Shown in pieces: positions 42,361-51,804 of a stretch of DNA of 64,000 nt. The stretch spans positions 1,798,001 to 1,862,000 of the forward strand of contig NZ_CP024627.1 of assembly GCF_024449095.1 (NCBI RefSeq), given 5' to 3'. Position 1 is the first letter of the stretch; each line of letters opens with the position of its first letter. The stretch is from Vibrio coralliilyticus. Its GTDB lineage: Bacteria > Pseudomonadota > Gammaproteobacteria > Enterobacterales > Vibrionaceae. The translations under genes and the position numbers were made by a program. Under the pieces are notes generated by a model that made no database searches, was not told where the DNA came from, and worked only from the letters and a program-made list of their open reading frames with translations.

Positions 42361-43605
42361 TTACTTTAGTTTGTGGATAACAGGTTGACCCGGCTCTAGT
42401 TCCTGAACATGCCAATCAAGACCAATGCTTGGCATAGTCTCAAGGAATGGGTCTGGATTGAGCTGTTCCATATTGAACACACCTTTATCCGCCCACTCAC
42501 CACGGAAGAACTGAAGTGCAGCGGTGATCGCTGGTACACCTGTGGTGTAAGAAATTGCTTGATGCTCAACGTCTTCGTACGCGACTTCATGATCAGCGTT
42601 ATTGTAGATAAATACGCTACGCTGCTTGCCATCTTTCGTACCCTGAACCCAAGTACCGATACAAGTTTTACCTGTATAACCCGGAGCAAGAGAAGTTGGG
42701 TCTGGCAGCAGTGCTTTAAGTACATGTAGAGGCTGTACAACCGTACCATCGTGAAGCGTTAGCGGATCTGGGCTTAGTAAGCCGATGTCACGCATGCAGT
42801 TGAAGTAGTTCAGGTATTTGTCACCAAAGCCCATCCAGAACTCGATACGTTTAGCTGGAATGAACTCTTGCATAGAACGAACTTCATCGTGCGCCATAGA
42901 GTACACTTTGTGCTTGCCCACTAGCGGGAATTCAAACTCAAGCATGCGCGAATGACACGGAACCTGTTTCCACTCTTCATTTTCCCAGTAGAAAGAGTCC
43001 CCTTGGATTTCAAGCATATTGGTTTCTGGGTCGAAGTTGGTCGCGAACTTCTTACCGTGATCACCTGCATTTACATCCATTACGTCAATGGTGTCGATTT
43101 CATCAAACAGATGCTTCACTGCGTAAGCTGCAAATACCGAAACCACGCCCGGATCGAAACCAGCACCCAAAATACCTGTGATGCCCGCTTCAGCGAACTT
43201 CTCACGGTAACCCCACTGCCAATCGTAAGCTTGAGGAACTTGCTGGCCTTCAGAACATAGATCAACAGCAACAGAGGTATCTAGGTAGTTCACTTTTGCT
43301 TGGTAACATGCTTCCATGATCGTCATGTTAACCCAAGGAGGGCCTGCGTTAATAACAAGGTCAGGCTGAACTTCTTTAATAAGAGCAACTAATGCATCAA
43401 CGTCATCCGCATCAACAGCACGCGCTTCCAGTTTCTTCGATGGATCTTTCAGGTTGTTTTTCTTCTGAATAGATTCGATGATTTTTTCACACTTGCTCAC
43501 GGTACGCGATGCAATGGTGATGTCACCCAGTACTTCGTTGTTTTGCGCAGCTTTATGTGCAACTACCCAGCCAACGCCGCCTGCACCAATCTGTAGAATT
43601 GCCAT
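42361..43605 (-). CDS. Carboxynorspermidine dehydrogenase (synthase)
   Basis: This encodes 414 residues of the saccharopine dehydrogenase-like family. The N-terminal Rossmann motif reads QIGAGGVGWVVAHKAA, and GPPWVNMTIMEACYQAKVNYLDT is the family core. In vibrios it condenses L-aspartate semialdehyde with 1,3-diaminopropane and NADPH. It lies between the fused aminotransferase/decarboxylase and nspC, so all three steps are in one operon. Confidence 0.93.
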   Translation of the reverse strand: MAILQIGAGGVGWVVAHKAAQNNEVLGDITIASRTVSKCEKIIESIQKKNNLKDPSKKLEARAVDADDVDALVALIKEVQPDLVINAGPPWVNMTIMEACYQAKVNYLDTSVAVDLCSEGQQVPQAYDWQWGYREKFAEAGITGILGAGFDPGVVSVFAAYAVKHLFDEIDTIDVMDVNAGDHGKKFATNFDPETNMLEIQGDSFYWENEEWKQVPCHSRMLEFEFPLVGKHKVYSMAHDEVRSMQEFIPAKRIEFWMGFGDKYLNYFNCMRDIGLLSPDPLTLHDGTVVQPLHVLKALLPDPTSLAPGYTGKTCIGTWVQGTKDGKQRSVFIYNNADHEVAYEDVEHQAISYTTGVPAITAALQFFRGEWADKGVFNMEQLNPDPFLETMPSIGLDWHVQELEPGQPVIHKLK

Positions 43606-43623
43606 AGTTTTCCGTTACCTTAA

Positions 43624-46521
43624 TTACGCCAGCTCAGCAGCTAGCTTATTGATTTTAATTAGTAAAGATTCAAAATCAGCCATCGTCAGGCACGGATTAA
43701 GAATCGTAAATTTCAATGCGGTTTTACCATCAACAATGGTTTCACCTAATACCGCAACGCCACGAGTCAACGCTTCTAGTCTTACGACTTTGTTCAGCTC
43801 GTCCAGATCCGCTACTTGAGCATTTGCTACGCGGAATAACACGGTCGACAATGATGGCTCAGCCAACAATTCTAAGTTGTCGTCGCTACGAACGAGCTCC
43901 GCCACTTGCTGAGTTTGTTCGAGAAGATGGTCATACATTGCACCCAATGTATCTGGACCAACATTCTGCATCGTCATAAAGACTTTCAATGCGTCGAATC
44001 GCTTCGTCGTCGCAATCGACTTATCTACCAAGTTAGGCAACTCATCATGCTCACGGTTGAGGTAATCCGCATGATGCAGCAGATACTTGAAGTTGTGTTT
44101 TTGTTTAAGTAACAAAGCCCCACAACTGATCGTTTGGTAGAACAGCTTGTGGAAGTCAACGCTGACTGAGTCTGCGCGCTCAATACCCGCTAGACGTTCT
44201 TTGTGGCGGCTTAAAATCAGTGCACCACCGTAAGCACCATCAACATGCATCCACATCTGGTGTTTTTGCGCTGCATCGGCAATCACATTCAAATCATCAA
44301 TTGCACCATGGTCAGTGGTTCCTGCCGTCCCAACGATGGCAAATGGAATCAACCCTTGAGATTTCGCCTCGCTAATCACTTCATCAAGATGAGCGACATC
44401 CATCGTGCCGTTGCTATGAGCATCAACGGTTAGCACCGCTTTCTCGCCTAACCCCATCCAAGATGCAGATTTCTGAACCGTGAAATGAGATTTCTTCGAG
44501 CAAATAATACGCAGTTTGTCGGCGTAATCCGGCAATCCAAATTTCTGAATAGAGTGCCCTGACAGCTTGTCTGCAATGCAGTCACGAGCCAGCATTAAAC
44601 CCATTTGATTACTTTGGGTACCACCACTGGTAAATATGCCATCAGCCTGTTTGCCAAGCTCGTATTTCTCACATAACCAATCCACCACTTTCTGCTCAAC
44701 ATAAGTCGCAGAAGAGGCTTGATCCCAGGAGTCCATTGACTGGTTTAGAGAGGCAATCATCGCTTCTGCTGCCACTGCAGACATTAACGGCGGGGTATGA
44801 AGGTGAGCGATACAGTCAGGATGCTGAGTGAAAATAGCATTCTTTGCTACTAGTTCAGCGGTATCCGTGATCACATCCGTCAGGCTGACATTTTTGTTGT
44901 TTAGATCAACGGCATTAATCGCCTGTTCTAACTGCTTTGGGTCAAGCCCTGAATAAGGCGCATCGACTTGTTCAAAGACCTGTTTCATTGCCGCTGTTGT
45001 GTGGTTCATGACTTTGCTGAACTCATCACTGCCAGACTCACCGGTATGAATGAAATGCTGTTTCCATTGTTGATTGGTGTCTTGTGGCTCAACATGGCTG
45101 CCACCAGCGACCAGAATCGCCTCTTCCAGCACTCGAAGTGCGAAGTCGATCTGCTCAAAGGTGATGATCAATGGTGGCAGGAATCGAATCACCGAACCGT
45201 CACGCCCGCCTTTTTCAACCATCAGCCCGCGTTCAAGGGCTGCTCTCTGAATCGCCAAGGTCAATTCACCATCAGCGACTGGCTCACCAAATTTATTGCG
45301 CTCTGTACCGGGTTTACGGATTTCCACACCAAGCATTAAGCCCTTGCCACGGACTTCAGCAATACAGTTGACTCGTTTTTGAATCGACTCAAGCCCCAAA
45401 CGCAAGTACTGACCAGCAACGTTCGCGTGCTCAACAAGATTGTCTCGCTCGATGATTTCCAGAGCTTTCGCCCCAGAGACCATCGCCAACTGATTACCAC
45501 GGAATGTGCCCGTGTGCTCACCTGGCAGCCAAGTATCATGTTTCTTATTGATGACCAGGAGCGACATTGGCATACCGCCACCAATCGCTTTCGATAGGCA
45601 AAGAATGTCTGGCACAATGCCCGCTTCTTCAAACGCAAAGTTGTAGCCTGATTTACCTACACCACACTGAATCTCATCAAAGATCAGTAAAATACCGTGC
45701 TCATCGCAGATACGACGTAGTTCTTTCAACCAAAACGCAGGCGCAGGTACAACACCGCCCTCGCCCTGCACAGGCTCAACAACTATAGCGGCTGGTTTCA
45801 TGATTCCAGCTTCATCATCATTGAGTAGACGCTCAATGTAACGGATACCGGCTCTTGCACCTTCATCACCACCTAAACCAAATGGGCAGCGCAGACTGTA
45901 TGGGAAAGGCATAAAATGTACGTCTGACATTAGGCCTGTGCGACGTGCTTTTGTCCCTAGATTGCCCATCATGCCCATCGTGCCATTTGTCATGCCGTGA
46001 TAAGCACCACGGAAAGCAAACATGGTATTGCGACCTGTGGTTTGCTTCGCAAGTTTGATTGCAGCTTCCACAGCATCCGCACCTGAAGGGCCACAGAACT
46101 GGAGTACACAGTTATCACTCAGCTCTTGAGGAAGAAAATTCTTCACCGAGCGAATGAAATTCGTTTTTGCTTCTGTTGCGATATCCAGTGTCTGATAAGG
46201 AAGACCAGAGTCGAGCTGATCTTTGAGTGCCTGATTGATTTCTGGGTGGTTGTACCCAAGAGCCAACGTACCCGCACCGGCAAGACAATCTAAAAATACT
46301 TGACCGCGAGTGTCTTCAACCAGTGCGCCATAAGCTTGCTTAATCGCAATAGGAAGGCGGCGAGGATAAGAACGTACCGCTGATTCGTGCTCGGCCTGAT
46401 CTTGTAAAACCCGATCAGGTGTCAGATCATAAACGCCTTCTACAGCAGGAATCTGGGTGGAAAGTGGTGTTGCGATAACAGTGACGTTCACTGGATTATC
46501 GACTTCAAAGGCTGTGCTCAT
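43624..46521 (-). CDS. Fused L-2,4-diaminobutyrate aminotransferase / decarboxylase
   Basis: This encodes 965 residues joining two PLP enzymes. The first half (about 1-470) is a class III aminotransferase with Asp282 in FDEIQCG and PLP Lys311 in LSKAIGGG. The second half (about 500-965) is a group II decarboxylase with PLP Lys792 in VDFHKLFYQ. The first produces L-2,4-diaminobutyrate from aspartate semialdehyde; the second decarboxylates it to 1,3-diaminopropane. This fusion is typical of Vibrio norspermidine synthesis. RBS AAAGGGATT. Confidence 0.94.
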   Translation of the reverse strand: MSTAFEVDNPVNVTVIATPLSTQIPAVEGVYDLTPDRVLQDQAEHESAVRSYPRRLPIAIKQAYGALVEDTRGQVFLDCLAGAGTLALGYNHPEINQALKDQLDSGLPYQTLDIATEAKTNFIRSVKNFLPQELSDNCVLQFCGPSGADAVEAAIKLAKQTTGRNTMFAFRGAYHGMTNGTMGMMGNLGTKARRTGLMSDVHFMPFPYSLRCPFGLGGDEGARAGIRYIERLLNDDEAGIMKPAAIVVEPVQGEGGVVPAPAFWLKELRRICDEHGILLIFDEIQCGVGKSGYNFAFEEAGIVPDILCLSKAIGGGMPMSLLVINKKHDTWLPGEHTGTFRGNQLAMVSGAKALEIIERDNLVEHANVAGQYLRLGLESIQKRVNCIAEVRGKGLMLGVEIRKPGTERNKFGEPVADGELTLAIQRAALERGLMVEKGGRDGSVIRFLPPLIITFEQIDFALRVLEEAILVAGGSHVEPQDTNQQWKQHFIHTGESGSDEFSKVMNHTTAAMKQVFEQVDAPYSGLDPKQLEQAINAVDLNNKNVSLTDVITDTAELVAKNAIFTQHPDCIAHLHTPPLMSAVAAEAMIASLNQSMDSWDQASSATYVEQKVVDWLCEKYELGKQADGIFTSGGTQSNQMGLMLARDCIADKLSGHSIQKFGLPDYADKLRIICSKKSHFTVQKSASWMGLGEKAVLTVDAHSNGTMDVAHLDEVISEAKSQGLIPFAIVGTAGTTDHGAIDDLNVIADAAQKHQMWMHVDGAYGGALILSRHKERLAGIERADSVSVDFHKLFYQTISCGALLLKQKHNFKYLLHHADYLNREHDELPNLVDKSIATTKRFDALKVFMTMQNVGPDTLGAMYDHLLEQTQQVAELVRSDDNLELLAEPSLSTVLFRVANAQVADLDELNKVVRLEALTRGVAVLGETIVDGKTALKFTILNPCLTMADFESLLIKINKLAAELA

Positions 46522-47246
46522 GATTTAATCCCTTTGAAATGTAATTCTCCTGCCATAGGTGAAATGCGAATAGCAGGTACAGTTATCCATTTCGTGTTAG
46601 CAACCCAAATAGCGCGTACACGAAATCGCTCCATCATTTCGATGGACTACATGTTCAATCGGTAAATCAAGGTTCAGTAATGCTGCTGTTTTGCAAAACA
46701 GGGCATTTAGGAAGAACTAAGCTGATTAATGGTTGTTTGTTATGTGAGTTCAATGTTGGGTTTCCCATAAACATGCCGCTACAGCGACAACAGTATCCCG
46801 TCTATCGGCAAAAGGGCTTGCCGATACCTACCCTACGTAACGCTCACTCAGCCTGAATGCTCGCCACGCGTATCCCCCAGAATGTCTTTTTTTGCGACTC
46901 ACCTCCGAGATTGCGCGCGAAGTTATCACAAAATGAAAACAGTTCGCAACATTTTTTGAGTTGGAACTTATCAAATACCAACTTGTGTAAAACTAAAGTA
47001 CATTTCCTTCGCTATTCTGCATACTTGACGAAGTACCTCTACCATTGAAAACTCGAACCCTTTCTCAATCTTCTATTAAGAATATTAGTTCATCGACTAA
47101 TCACAATAAGTGAAGCTTGCAATTTGAAGGCTCGCCATATAGTGCCAATTTCTTCATGATAATTTCTCCTTTTTTAGACATTTATGTACTACGATTTTAA
47201 TAACTTACCACTAAATACATAACTGCCTTTCAATAAGGAGGACGAT
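46522..47246. other. Long intergenic region upstream of the norspermidine operon and the TolC-like gene
   Basis: These 725 bases hold no credible gene on either strand apart from a 35-residue upstream frame on the minus strand (46774-46667). The part towards the operon has many complementary segments (see the next entry). A candidate minus-strand promoter is TTGCGA (46949-46944) with GATAAC (46927-46922), spacer 16, which would give a leader of about 390 nt. The distal part up to the TolC-like gene is AT-rich and shows no operator I can name. Confidence 0.5.
46589..46847 (-). promoter_or_regulatory. Structured 5' leader of the norspermidine operon
   Basis: Reading the minus strand, a closing helix GTGAG (46847-46843) with CTCAC (46748-46744) encloses three hairpins: TATCGGCAA / TTGCCGATA (46826-46803), a GTCGC / GCGGC stem with one G-U pair (46788-46775), and ATGTT-GGG / CCC-AACAT (46774-46753). 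Further down are a 16-base palindrome (46686-46701), a TCCATC / GATGGA stem (46630-46646) and a 9-bp stem ATTTCGTGT / ACACGAAAT (46626-46589). The multi-branch shape is like a ligand-binding leader, but it matches no riboswitch class I can recall. Confidence 0.5.
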
Positions 47247-48563
47247 GTGTCTACAAACAAGTTTGCACCAATCGTTGCTCTATTTGCCATTTATCACAGT
47301 TTCACTTTCGGTCAAACCCTCGAGCAAGCCGTCGCTATTACATTAGCTAGCAATCCCGAAATAAAAAGTGCTTTCAATGAGTATCAAAGCGCTATAAAGC
47401 AAGCAGATGCATCCAGTGGCGCTTATCTACCCTCAATAGATTTAGATGCTGGTATAGGCTATGAAGGAATAGATCCCGCCGATTCAACAGGTCAGAATGA
47501 TACGGATTTGACTCGAAAGGAAGCAACCTTAAGCTTGACTCAATTGTTATGGGACGGCAGTTCCACCATCAACGATATAAATAGAACAGCAGCTGATGCT
47601 GAGTCGATAAGGCTTCAGTTACTAGCAGATGCTTCAGACATAGCATTAAGAGTCACTGACATTTACTTAGAGTCAATTAAAGCCACTGAAGTATTAAAAC
47701 TATCTGAAAAAAACCTCGCGGTACACAAAGACATCTATAAAGATATCAAAAGGCGAGCAGAATCTGGAATAGGTTCCACCGCTGACGTCTTCCAAGTTGA
47801 AGCAAGACTCGCCAAAGCCCATGGTAATCTACTCGCCGCACAAAACAACCTCATCGACACCCACACACAGTTTAGACGCCTTGTTGGACAGGCCCCTCTT
47901 AGCCTTATTTACCCAAGAGCGGATGAATCAAAGATTCCACTCTCTTTAGATGAAGCAATCAAAGTGGCTTTTGAACAACACCCTGTAATTCAAGTATCAA
48001 AAGCAGATGTAGATTCCGCAAGGTATCAATACAAACAATCGAAAGGTAACCACTACCCCACTTTATCTGTAGAAGCGAGTCAAACTTGGAGAGATGATGC
48101 GGGTGGTGATGTTGGAAGTAGTAATGAATCTCTCGCTATGCTGAGGTTGAGGTACAACTTATTCAATGGAGGCTCCGATAGTGACTTGTCAGAGAGAGCA
48201 GCATACCAGCTCAATAAAGCTAAAGACCTGAGAGACAATTCCTACCGCCAAGTGGAAGAGAGTTTACGCTTATCATGGAGCGCACTTGATTTAACGTTAC
48301 AGCAAAAGAAATTTTTAGCCGATCACGTTGACTCGGCCTCTGCGACAGTCATTGCTTACGAAAAGCAGTATCGTATCGGTCAGAGAACATTGCTCGATCT
48401 CCTCAACACAGAGAATGAACTATTCGAAGCTCGTAAAGATTATCTAGACGCCCATTATTCGGAACAGTACGCCAAATATAGAGTCATGAATGCGACAGGA
48501 AATTTACTCAACGCTTTACTTGTTGATATCCCTATAGAGTGGACTGAAAAAGTGGAGTACTGA
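47247..48563 (+). CDS. TolC family outer membrane efflux protein
   Basis: This encodes 438 residues from a GTG at 47247 with the strong RBS AAGGAGGA. A signal peptide (about 1-22) precedes two TolC-type coiled repeats (LEQAVAITLASNPEIKSAFNEYQ and SLDEAIKVAFEQHPVIQVSKA). The closing GQRTLLDLLNTENELFEARKDYL is typical of type I secretion outer-membrane components. No ABC transporter, membrane fusion protein or large adhesin gene is adjacent. Confidence 0.88.
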   Translation: MSTNKFAPIVALFAIYHSFTFGQTLEQAVAITLASNPEIKSAFNEYQSAIKQADASSGAYLPSIDLDAGIGYEGIDPADSTGQNDTDLTRKEATLSLTQLLWDGSSTINDINRTAADAESIRLQLLADASDIALRVTDIYLESIKATEVLKLSEKNLAVHKDIYKDIKRRAESGIGSTADVFQVEARLAKAHGNLLAAQNNLIDTHTQFRRLVGQAPLSLIYPRADESKIPLSLDEAIKVAFEQHPVIQVSKADVDSARYQYKQSKGNHYPTLSVEASQTWRDDAGGDVGSSNESLAMLRLRYNLFNGGSDSDLSERAAYQLNKAKDLRDNSYRQVEESLRLSWSALDLTLQQKKFLADHVDSASATVIAYEKQYRIGQRTLLDLLNTENELFEARKDYLDAHYSEQYAKYRVMNATGNLLNALLVDIPIEWTEKVEY

Positions 48564-48565
48564 TT

Positions 48566-49183
48566 ATGAAACGCACCATTCTTTATTCATTGCCATTTTT
48601 AGGCGCCTCATTGTCTTTTCACATTCTCGCTTATGATGATCAGTATGAATACATTCAAACACCAAATGCCGAACAGACATCTGATTTAACCGATGATGAT
48701 CGTGATGGTGTCGTCAATGCACGAGATCTCTGTCCGGACACACCAATAGGTGCTCAAATCGACAATGATGGCTGTAGCTTGGAAGTCCTTAAAGAGGAAG
48801 AGCGGCAACTAAGGATTTTATTTGCCAATGATTCCTATGATGTAAGCCCAGTTTTTTCAGATCAAATCCGTGCGATGGCAGATTTTATGGAGAAATATCG
48901 TTCGGCTTCTATTGAAATCCAAGGCTATGCTAGTAAGACTGGCAACCCTGACTATAATTTGCAGCTATCTAAAAAACGAGCTTTCGCGGTAGAACAACAA
49001 TTGCTTTCTTATGGAATCAAACCAGAGAGGGTGACTATCGTTGGTTTCGGCTCAACTCATTTAGAGTCTGATGGTCAAGAAGAATTAGATCATGCACTGA
49101 ACAGACGAGTTACAGCCACTGTTGTGGGACTAACAGAAAAAGTGGTTGAAGAGTGGACCATATTTTCAACAATAGAACGCTAG
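48566..49183 (+). CDS. OmpA-family protein with a calcium-binding-type repeat
   Basis: This encodes 205 residues. A signal peptide (about 1-22) precedes a TSP3-type DDDRDGVVNARDLCPDTP segment (possible Ca2+ site) and an OmpA C-terminal domain (LQLSKKRAFAVEQQL, then the final GFGST). The usual peptidoglycan-binding HTD is replaced by GYASKTG, with no Asp at that place, which may weaken diaminopimelate binding. It starts 2 bases after the TolC-like gene ends and is surely cotranscribed with it. Confidence 0.82.
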   Translation: MKRTILYSLPFLGASLSFHILAYDDQYEYIQTPNAEQTSDLTDDDRDGVVNARDLCPDTPIGAQIDNDGCSLEVLKEEERQLRILFANDSYDVSPVFSDQIRAMADFMEKYRSASIEIQGYASKTGNPDYNLQLSKKRAFAVEQQLLSYGIKPERVTIVGFGSTHLESDGQEELDHALNRRVTATVVGLTEKVVEEWTIFSTIER

Positions 49184-49197
49184 AAAGATTCATAAGT

Positions 49198-49231
49198 AAA
49201 AGCCCCGATGTTTTCACAACGGGGCCTTTTT
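49198..49231. terminator. Intrinsic terminator between the OmpA-like gene and nhaA
   Basis: A GC-rich stem gccccg / cggggc with a 12-nt loop has five T residues on the plus strand and an A-rich flank on the other side, so it can stop both transcripts. Confidence 0.85.
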
Positions 49232-49247
49232 ATACTAGTAAATAGGT

Positions 49248-50429
49248 CTAGTGATTAGCTTCAGTCGCTGGCTTATCTGCCAGCGCTGTCTTTTTTGGTA
49301 AAGAGATGTGCAGTAGTACGTAGCCTATTATCGCGGCCGTCGTTGAGCCCATCAATATCCCGAGCCTCGCATAAGTATCAAACTCTGCGTTAACTGGGCC
49401 AAATGCCAGTGATGAGATAAAAATCGACATCGTAAATCCAATACCACACAGCACAGAGACCGCAAAGATATGTCTGAAAGTGATCCCCTCTGGCAACTTC
49501 GCCACGCCGGCCTTAACGGCAATCCAACTAAAGCTAAAGATACCCAAAGGCTTACCGAGCAGCAGACCAAGAGCAATCCCTAGAGGTAGCATTGAAGTCA
49601 GCCCTTCGACAGAAATCCCTTCAAGAGAAATACCTGCATTAGCGAAAGCGAATACTGGAAGGATACCAAAGGCTACGTATGGGTGGAGTGCGTGCTCCAT
49701 ATGTTTGAGTGGAGACCTCTCACCTTGATTTCCTTTAAGAGGAATCGCAAAACCTATGACTACACCCGCTAACGTCGCATGCACACCAGACTTGAGCACA
49801 GCAAACCAGAGTATTGCCCCGACGATCATATACGGTGTTAACTTAGTGACCTTCTTCGAGTTGAGCATAAACAACGCTGCGGTCATAGCAAAACCAACTG
49901 CAAGCGCAGAAGTTGATAAGTCACCTGTGTAGAAAAGCGCGATAATGACAACAACACCAAGGTCGTCAATGATAGCCAGTGCCAGTAAGAATACCTTCAG
50001 GCTGACTGGGACACGCTTACCCAGCAATGCCATAATACCTAACGCAAAAGCAATATCGGTTGCAGCAGGAATAGCCCAACCTTGAATGGCTTCAGCATTA
50101 CTGTAGTTAAAAGCAACATAGACAAGGGCTGGTGCGAGCATACCGCCTACAGCAGCGATCGCCGGGAAAATCGCGGTCTCACGAGATTTCAAAGCCCCTT
50201 CAAGAAGCTCACGCTTAACCTCCAGACCAATAAGAAGGAAGAATACGGCCATCAGGCCATCATTAATCCAGTGTGAAACCGACATGCCAAACACATAAGA
50301 ATGCAACACTGTTTGATAAGTATCGTTAAGTGGCGTGTTAGCTATAGTCATTGCGATTGCAGCAGCGATAACGAGAAGGATTCCCCCTGCTGACTCCATT
50401 TTGAAGAAATCGCGAATAATATCACTCAT
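49248..50429 (-). CDS. nhaA: NhaA Na+/H+ antiporter
   Basis: This encodes 393 residues, near the E. coli length of 388, with about 12 TM helices. It keeps Asp125 (counterpart of Asp133, in AATDIAFAL) and Asp155-Asp156 (counterparts of 163 and 164, in AIIDDLGVV), the ion-binding pair. It exports Na+ in exchange for protons, important in a sodium-loving organism. Confidence 0.96.
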   Translation of the reverse strand: MSDIIRDFFKMESAGGILLVIAAAIAMTIANTPLNDTYQTVLHSYVFGMSVSHWINDGLMAVFFLLIGLEVKRELLEGALKSRETAIFPAIAAVGGMLAPALVYVAFNYSNAEAIQGWAIPAATDIAFALGIMALLGKRVPVSLKVFLLALAIIDDLGVVVIIALFYTGDLSTSALAVGFAMTAALFMLNSKKVTKLTPYMIVGAILWFAVLKSGVHATLAGVVIGFAIPLKGNQGERSPLKHMEHALHPYVAFGILPVFAFANAGISLEGISVEGLTSMLPLGIALGLLLGKPLGIFSFSWIAVKAGVAKLPEGITFRHIFAVSVLCGIGFTMSIFISSLAFGPVNAEFDTYARLGILMGSTTAAIIGYVLLHISLPKKTALADKPATEANH

Positions 50430-50619
50430 GATATCGTCCTTTTATTTATTATGTTAATAAACGATGAACAAAGAATAGAGCTGAGTTTATAGATATCGAT
50501 TCTTCAGGAAAAATCGCTTGTTTGGATGTTTAACTTCGGAATTTTCGATATAAACACTCTAATGCAACGCTTATTCCTTAAGTAATTATAGGTAAATTCA
50601 AAAAATTACCAACACCAAC

Positions 50620-50658
50620 AAAAAACGCAGTTCCTCAAATAGTGAGAAACTGCGTTTT
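50620..50658 (-). terminator. Intrinsic terminator of the AttH gene
   Basis: An 11-bp stem (aaaacgcagtt / aactgcgtttt) with an inner ctca / tgag pair lies 25 bases after the stop and ends in U residues on the minus strand. Confidence 0.85.
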
Positions 50659-50682
50659 AGTCACTTAGTCGTTCGTTTTTAC

Positions 50683-51804
50683 TTAGTATCCTGTCAACTG
50701 CATAAAACCTTTCGCCTTATGAGTGCCCGTCGTTTGAATTGGCCCCTCCCAATAAGGAACAACGAACGGTAGCCAGAGCTGTTGGTTAAGCACCTGAGTT
50801 GTCAGGTTAATATTATATCGAGGGATATGAATATCCCATTGTAGCGGGATGCGTTTTCCGTTGCCAAATAGAGTCGATTCATGAGGTTCGATAGTTATAT
50901 CTTCTGCTGATAGATTAATCACCTTTCCATCATTGCGAGACAGTGTGCCAAATAAATAAGGTAATTGCTGGGCATGGCGATAACGACTAATTGATAACGT
51001 CGTTTCATCATCAAGATGAAAGACAAACCAATCCCAGCCTTTTTGCCCCTCAACAATGAGACCACTACCCCATTCCTTGCTCATCCAAGCGCTACCCTCA
51101 ACAGGTACCAACAGACCTGAATCTAATTGAAGAGCACCCTTTACTTTGATAAATGGGCTGGTGAGATTGTAAGACGCAATCGGCAGAAGATCGTGTTTTT
51201 CAACGTAGCCTTTATCACCCGGTAATACATAAGGCCCATGAGCCACGGCTTTTAGCTGAACATTGAAACTATCGCTCGCGGCACTCAACTGTCCCGGGAA
51301 CGGAGTTTGCCCTAGCGAGCGCCAAGACCAGTTATCAATCCAGAGACGAAAAGGCCGATTAGCCATACCCGCTTGACCAATACCGCCACGAGCGAGCCTT
51401 TGCTCTTTCCATACTTTATCTTTATCCGATACAACAACGTGGGATACATAAAGTTGAGGGTTTTGCCAACCCATTCCTTCTCTATCATCCATCGCCACTC
51501 TGAAGTAGCTCCATTGAATGCCGTACCGTTTGCCATTGATATCTTCAACATTAGCGAAAAAGTGCCACCATTCATGCTGATACTCATCATGAAAGTGAAA
51601 GTCTTGGGGTATTTTAACTGGGATATTTGGTAATACGGGCTCAAACACCTGGGTCGATTTAGATTGCATCACATTCTCAACAGAGCCCTGCTGAGTAACC
51701 GGAGGGGCAAGATAGAACCAAAGGTACACTCCTCCAGCAATCACACCTGCAAAAATAAGCAGCATCAATACGCCAATCACTTTGGCTTGGACTGATTTTC
51801 GCAT
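50683..51804 (-). CDS. AttH-like lipocalin/CrtC-type protein
   Basis: This encodes 373 residues with an N-terminal membrane anchor or signal (about 9-30) and a double beta-barrel typical of the AttH/CrtC fold (HDEYQHEWWHFFANVED, then EWGSG and WDWFVFHLDD). These motifs recur in carotenoid hydratase-like and AttH proteins. It starts immediately after the permease TAA, so it is cotranscribed with the ABC genes. It probably handles a lipid or lipid-like ligand in the periplasm. Confidence 0.8.
   Translation of the reverse strand: MRKSVQAKVIGVLMLLIFAGVIAGGVYLWFYLAPPVTQQGSVENVMQSKSTQVFEPVLPNIPVKIPQDFHFHDEYQHEWWHFFANVEDINGKRYGIQWSYFRVAMDDREGMGWQNPQLYVSHVVVSDKDKVWKEQRLARGGIGQAGMANRPFRLWIDNWSWRSLGQTPFPGQLSAASDSFNVQLKAVAHGPYVLPGDKGYVEKHDLLPIASYNLTSPFIKVKGALQLDSGLLVPVEGSAWMSKEWGSGLIVEGQKGWDWFVFHLDDETTLSISRYRHAQQLPYLFGTLSRNDGKVINLSAEDITIEPHESTLFGNGKRIPLQWDIHIPRYNINLTTQVLNQQLWLPFVVPYWEGPIQTTGTHKAKGFMQLTGY

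Noticed and set aside
42396..42749. 117-residue minus-strand frame within the carboxynorspermidine dehydrogenase gene
   Set aside because: It is a shadow of that gene in another frame, without RBS or recognisable domain.
46857..47048. 63-residue plus-strand frame in the norspermidine upstream region
   Set aside because: No RBS, no recognised domain, and it lies in the promoter and leader area of the minus-strand operon.
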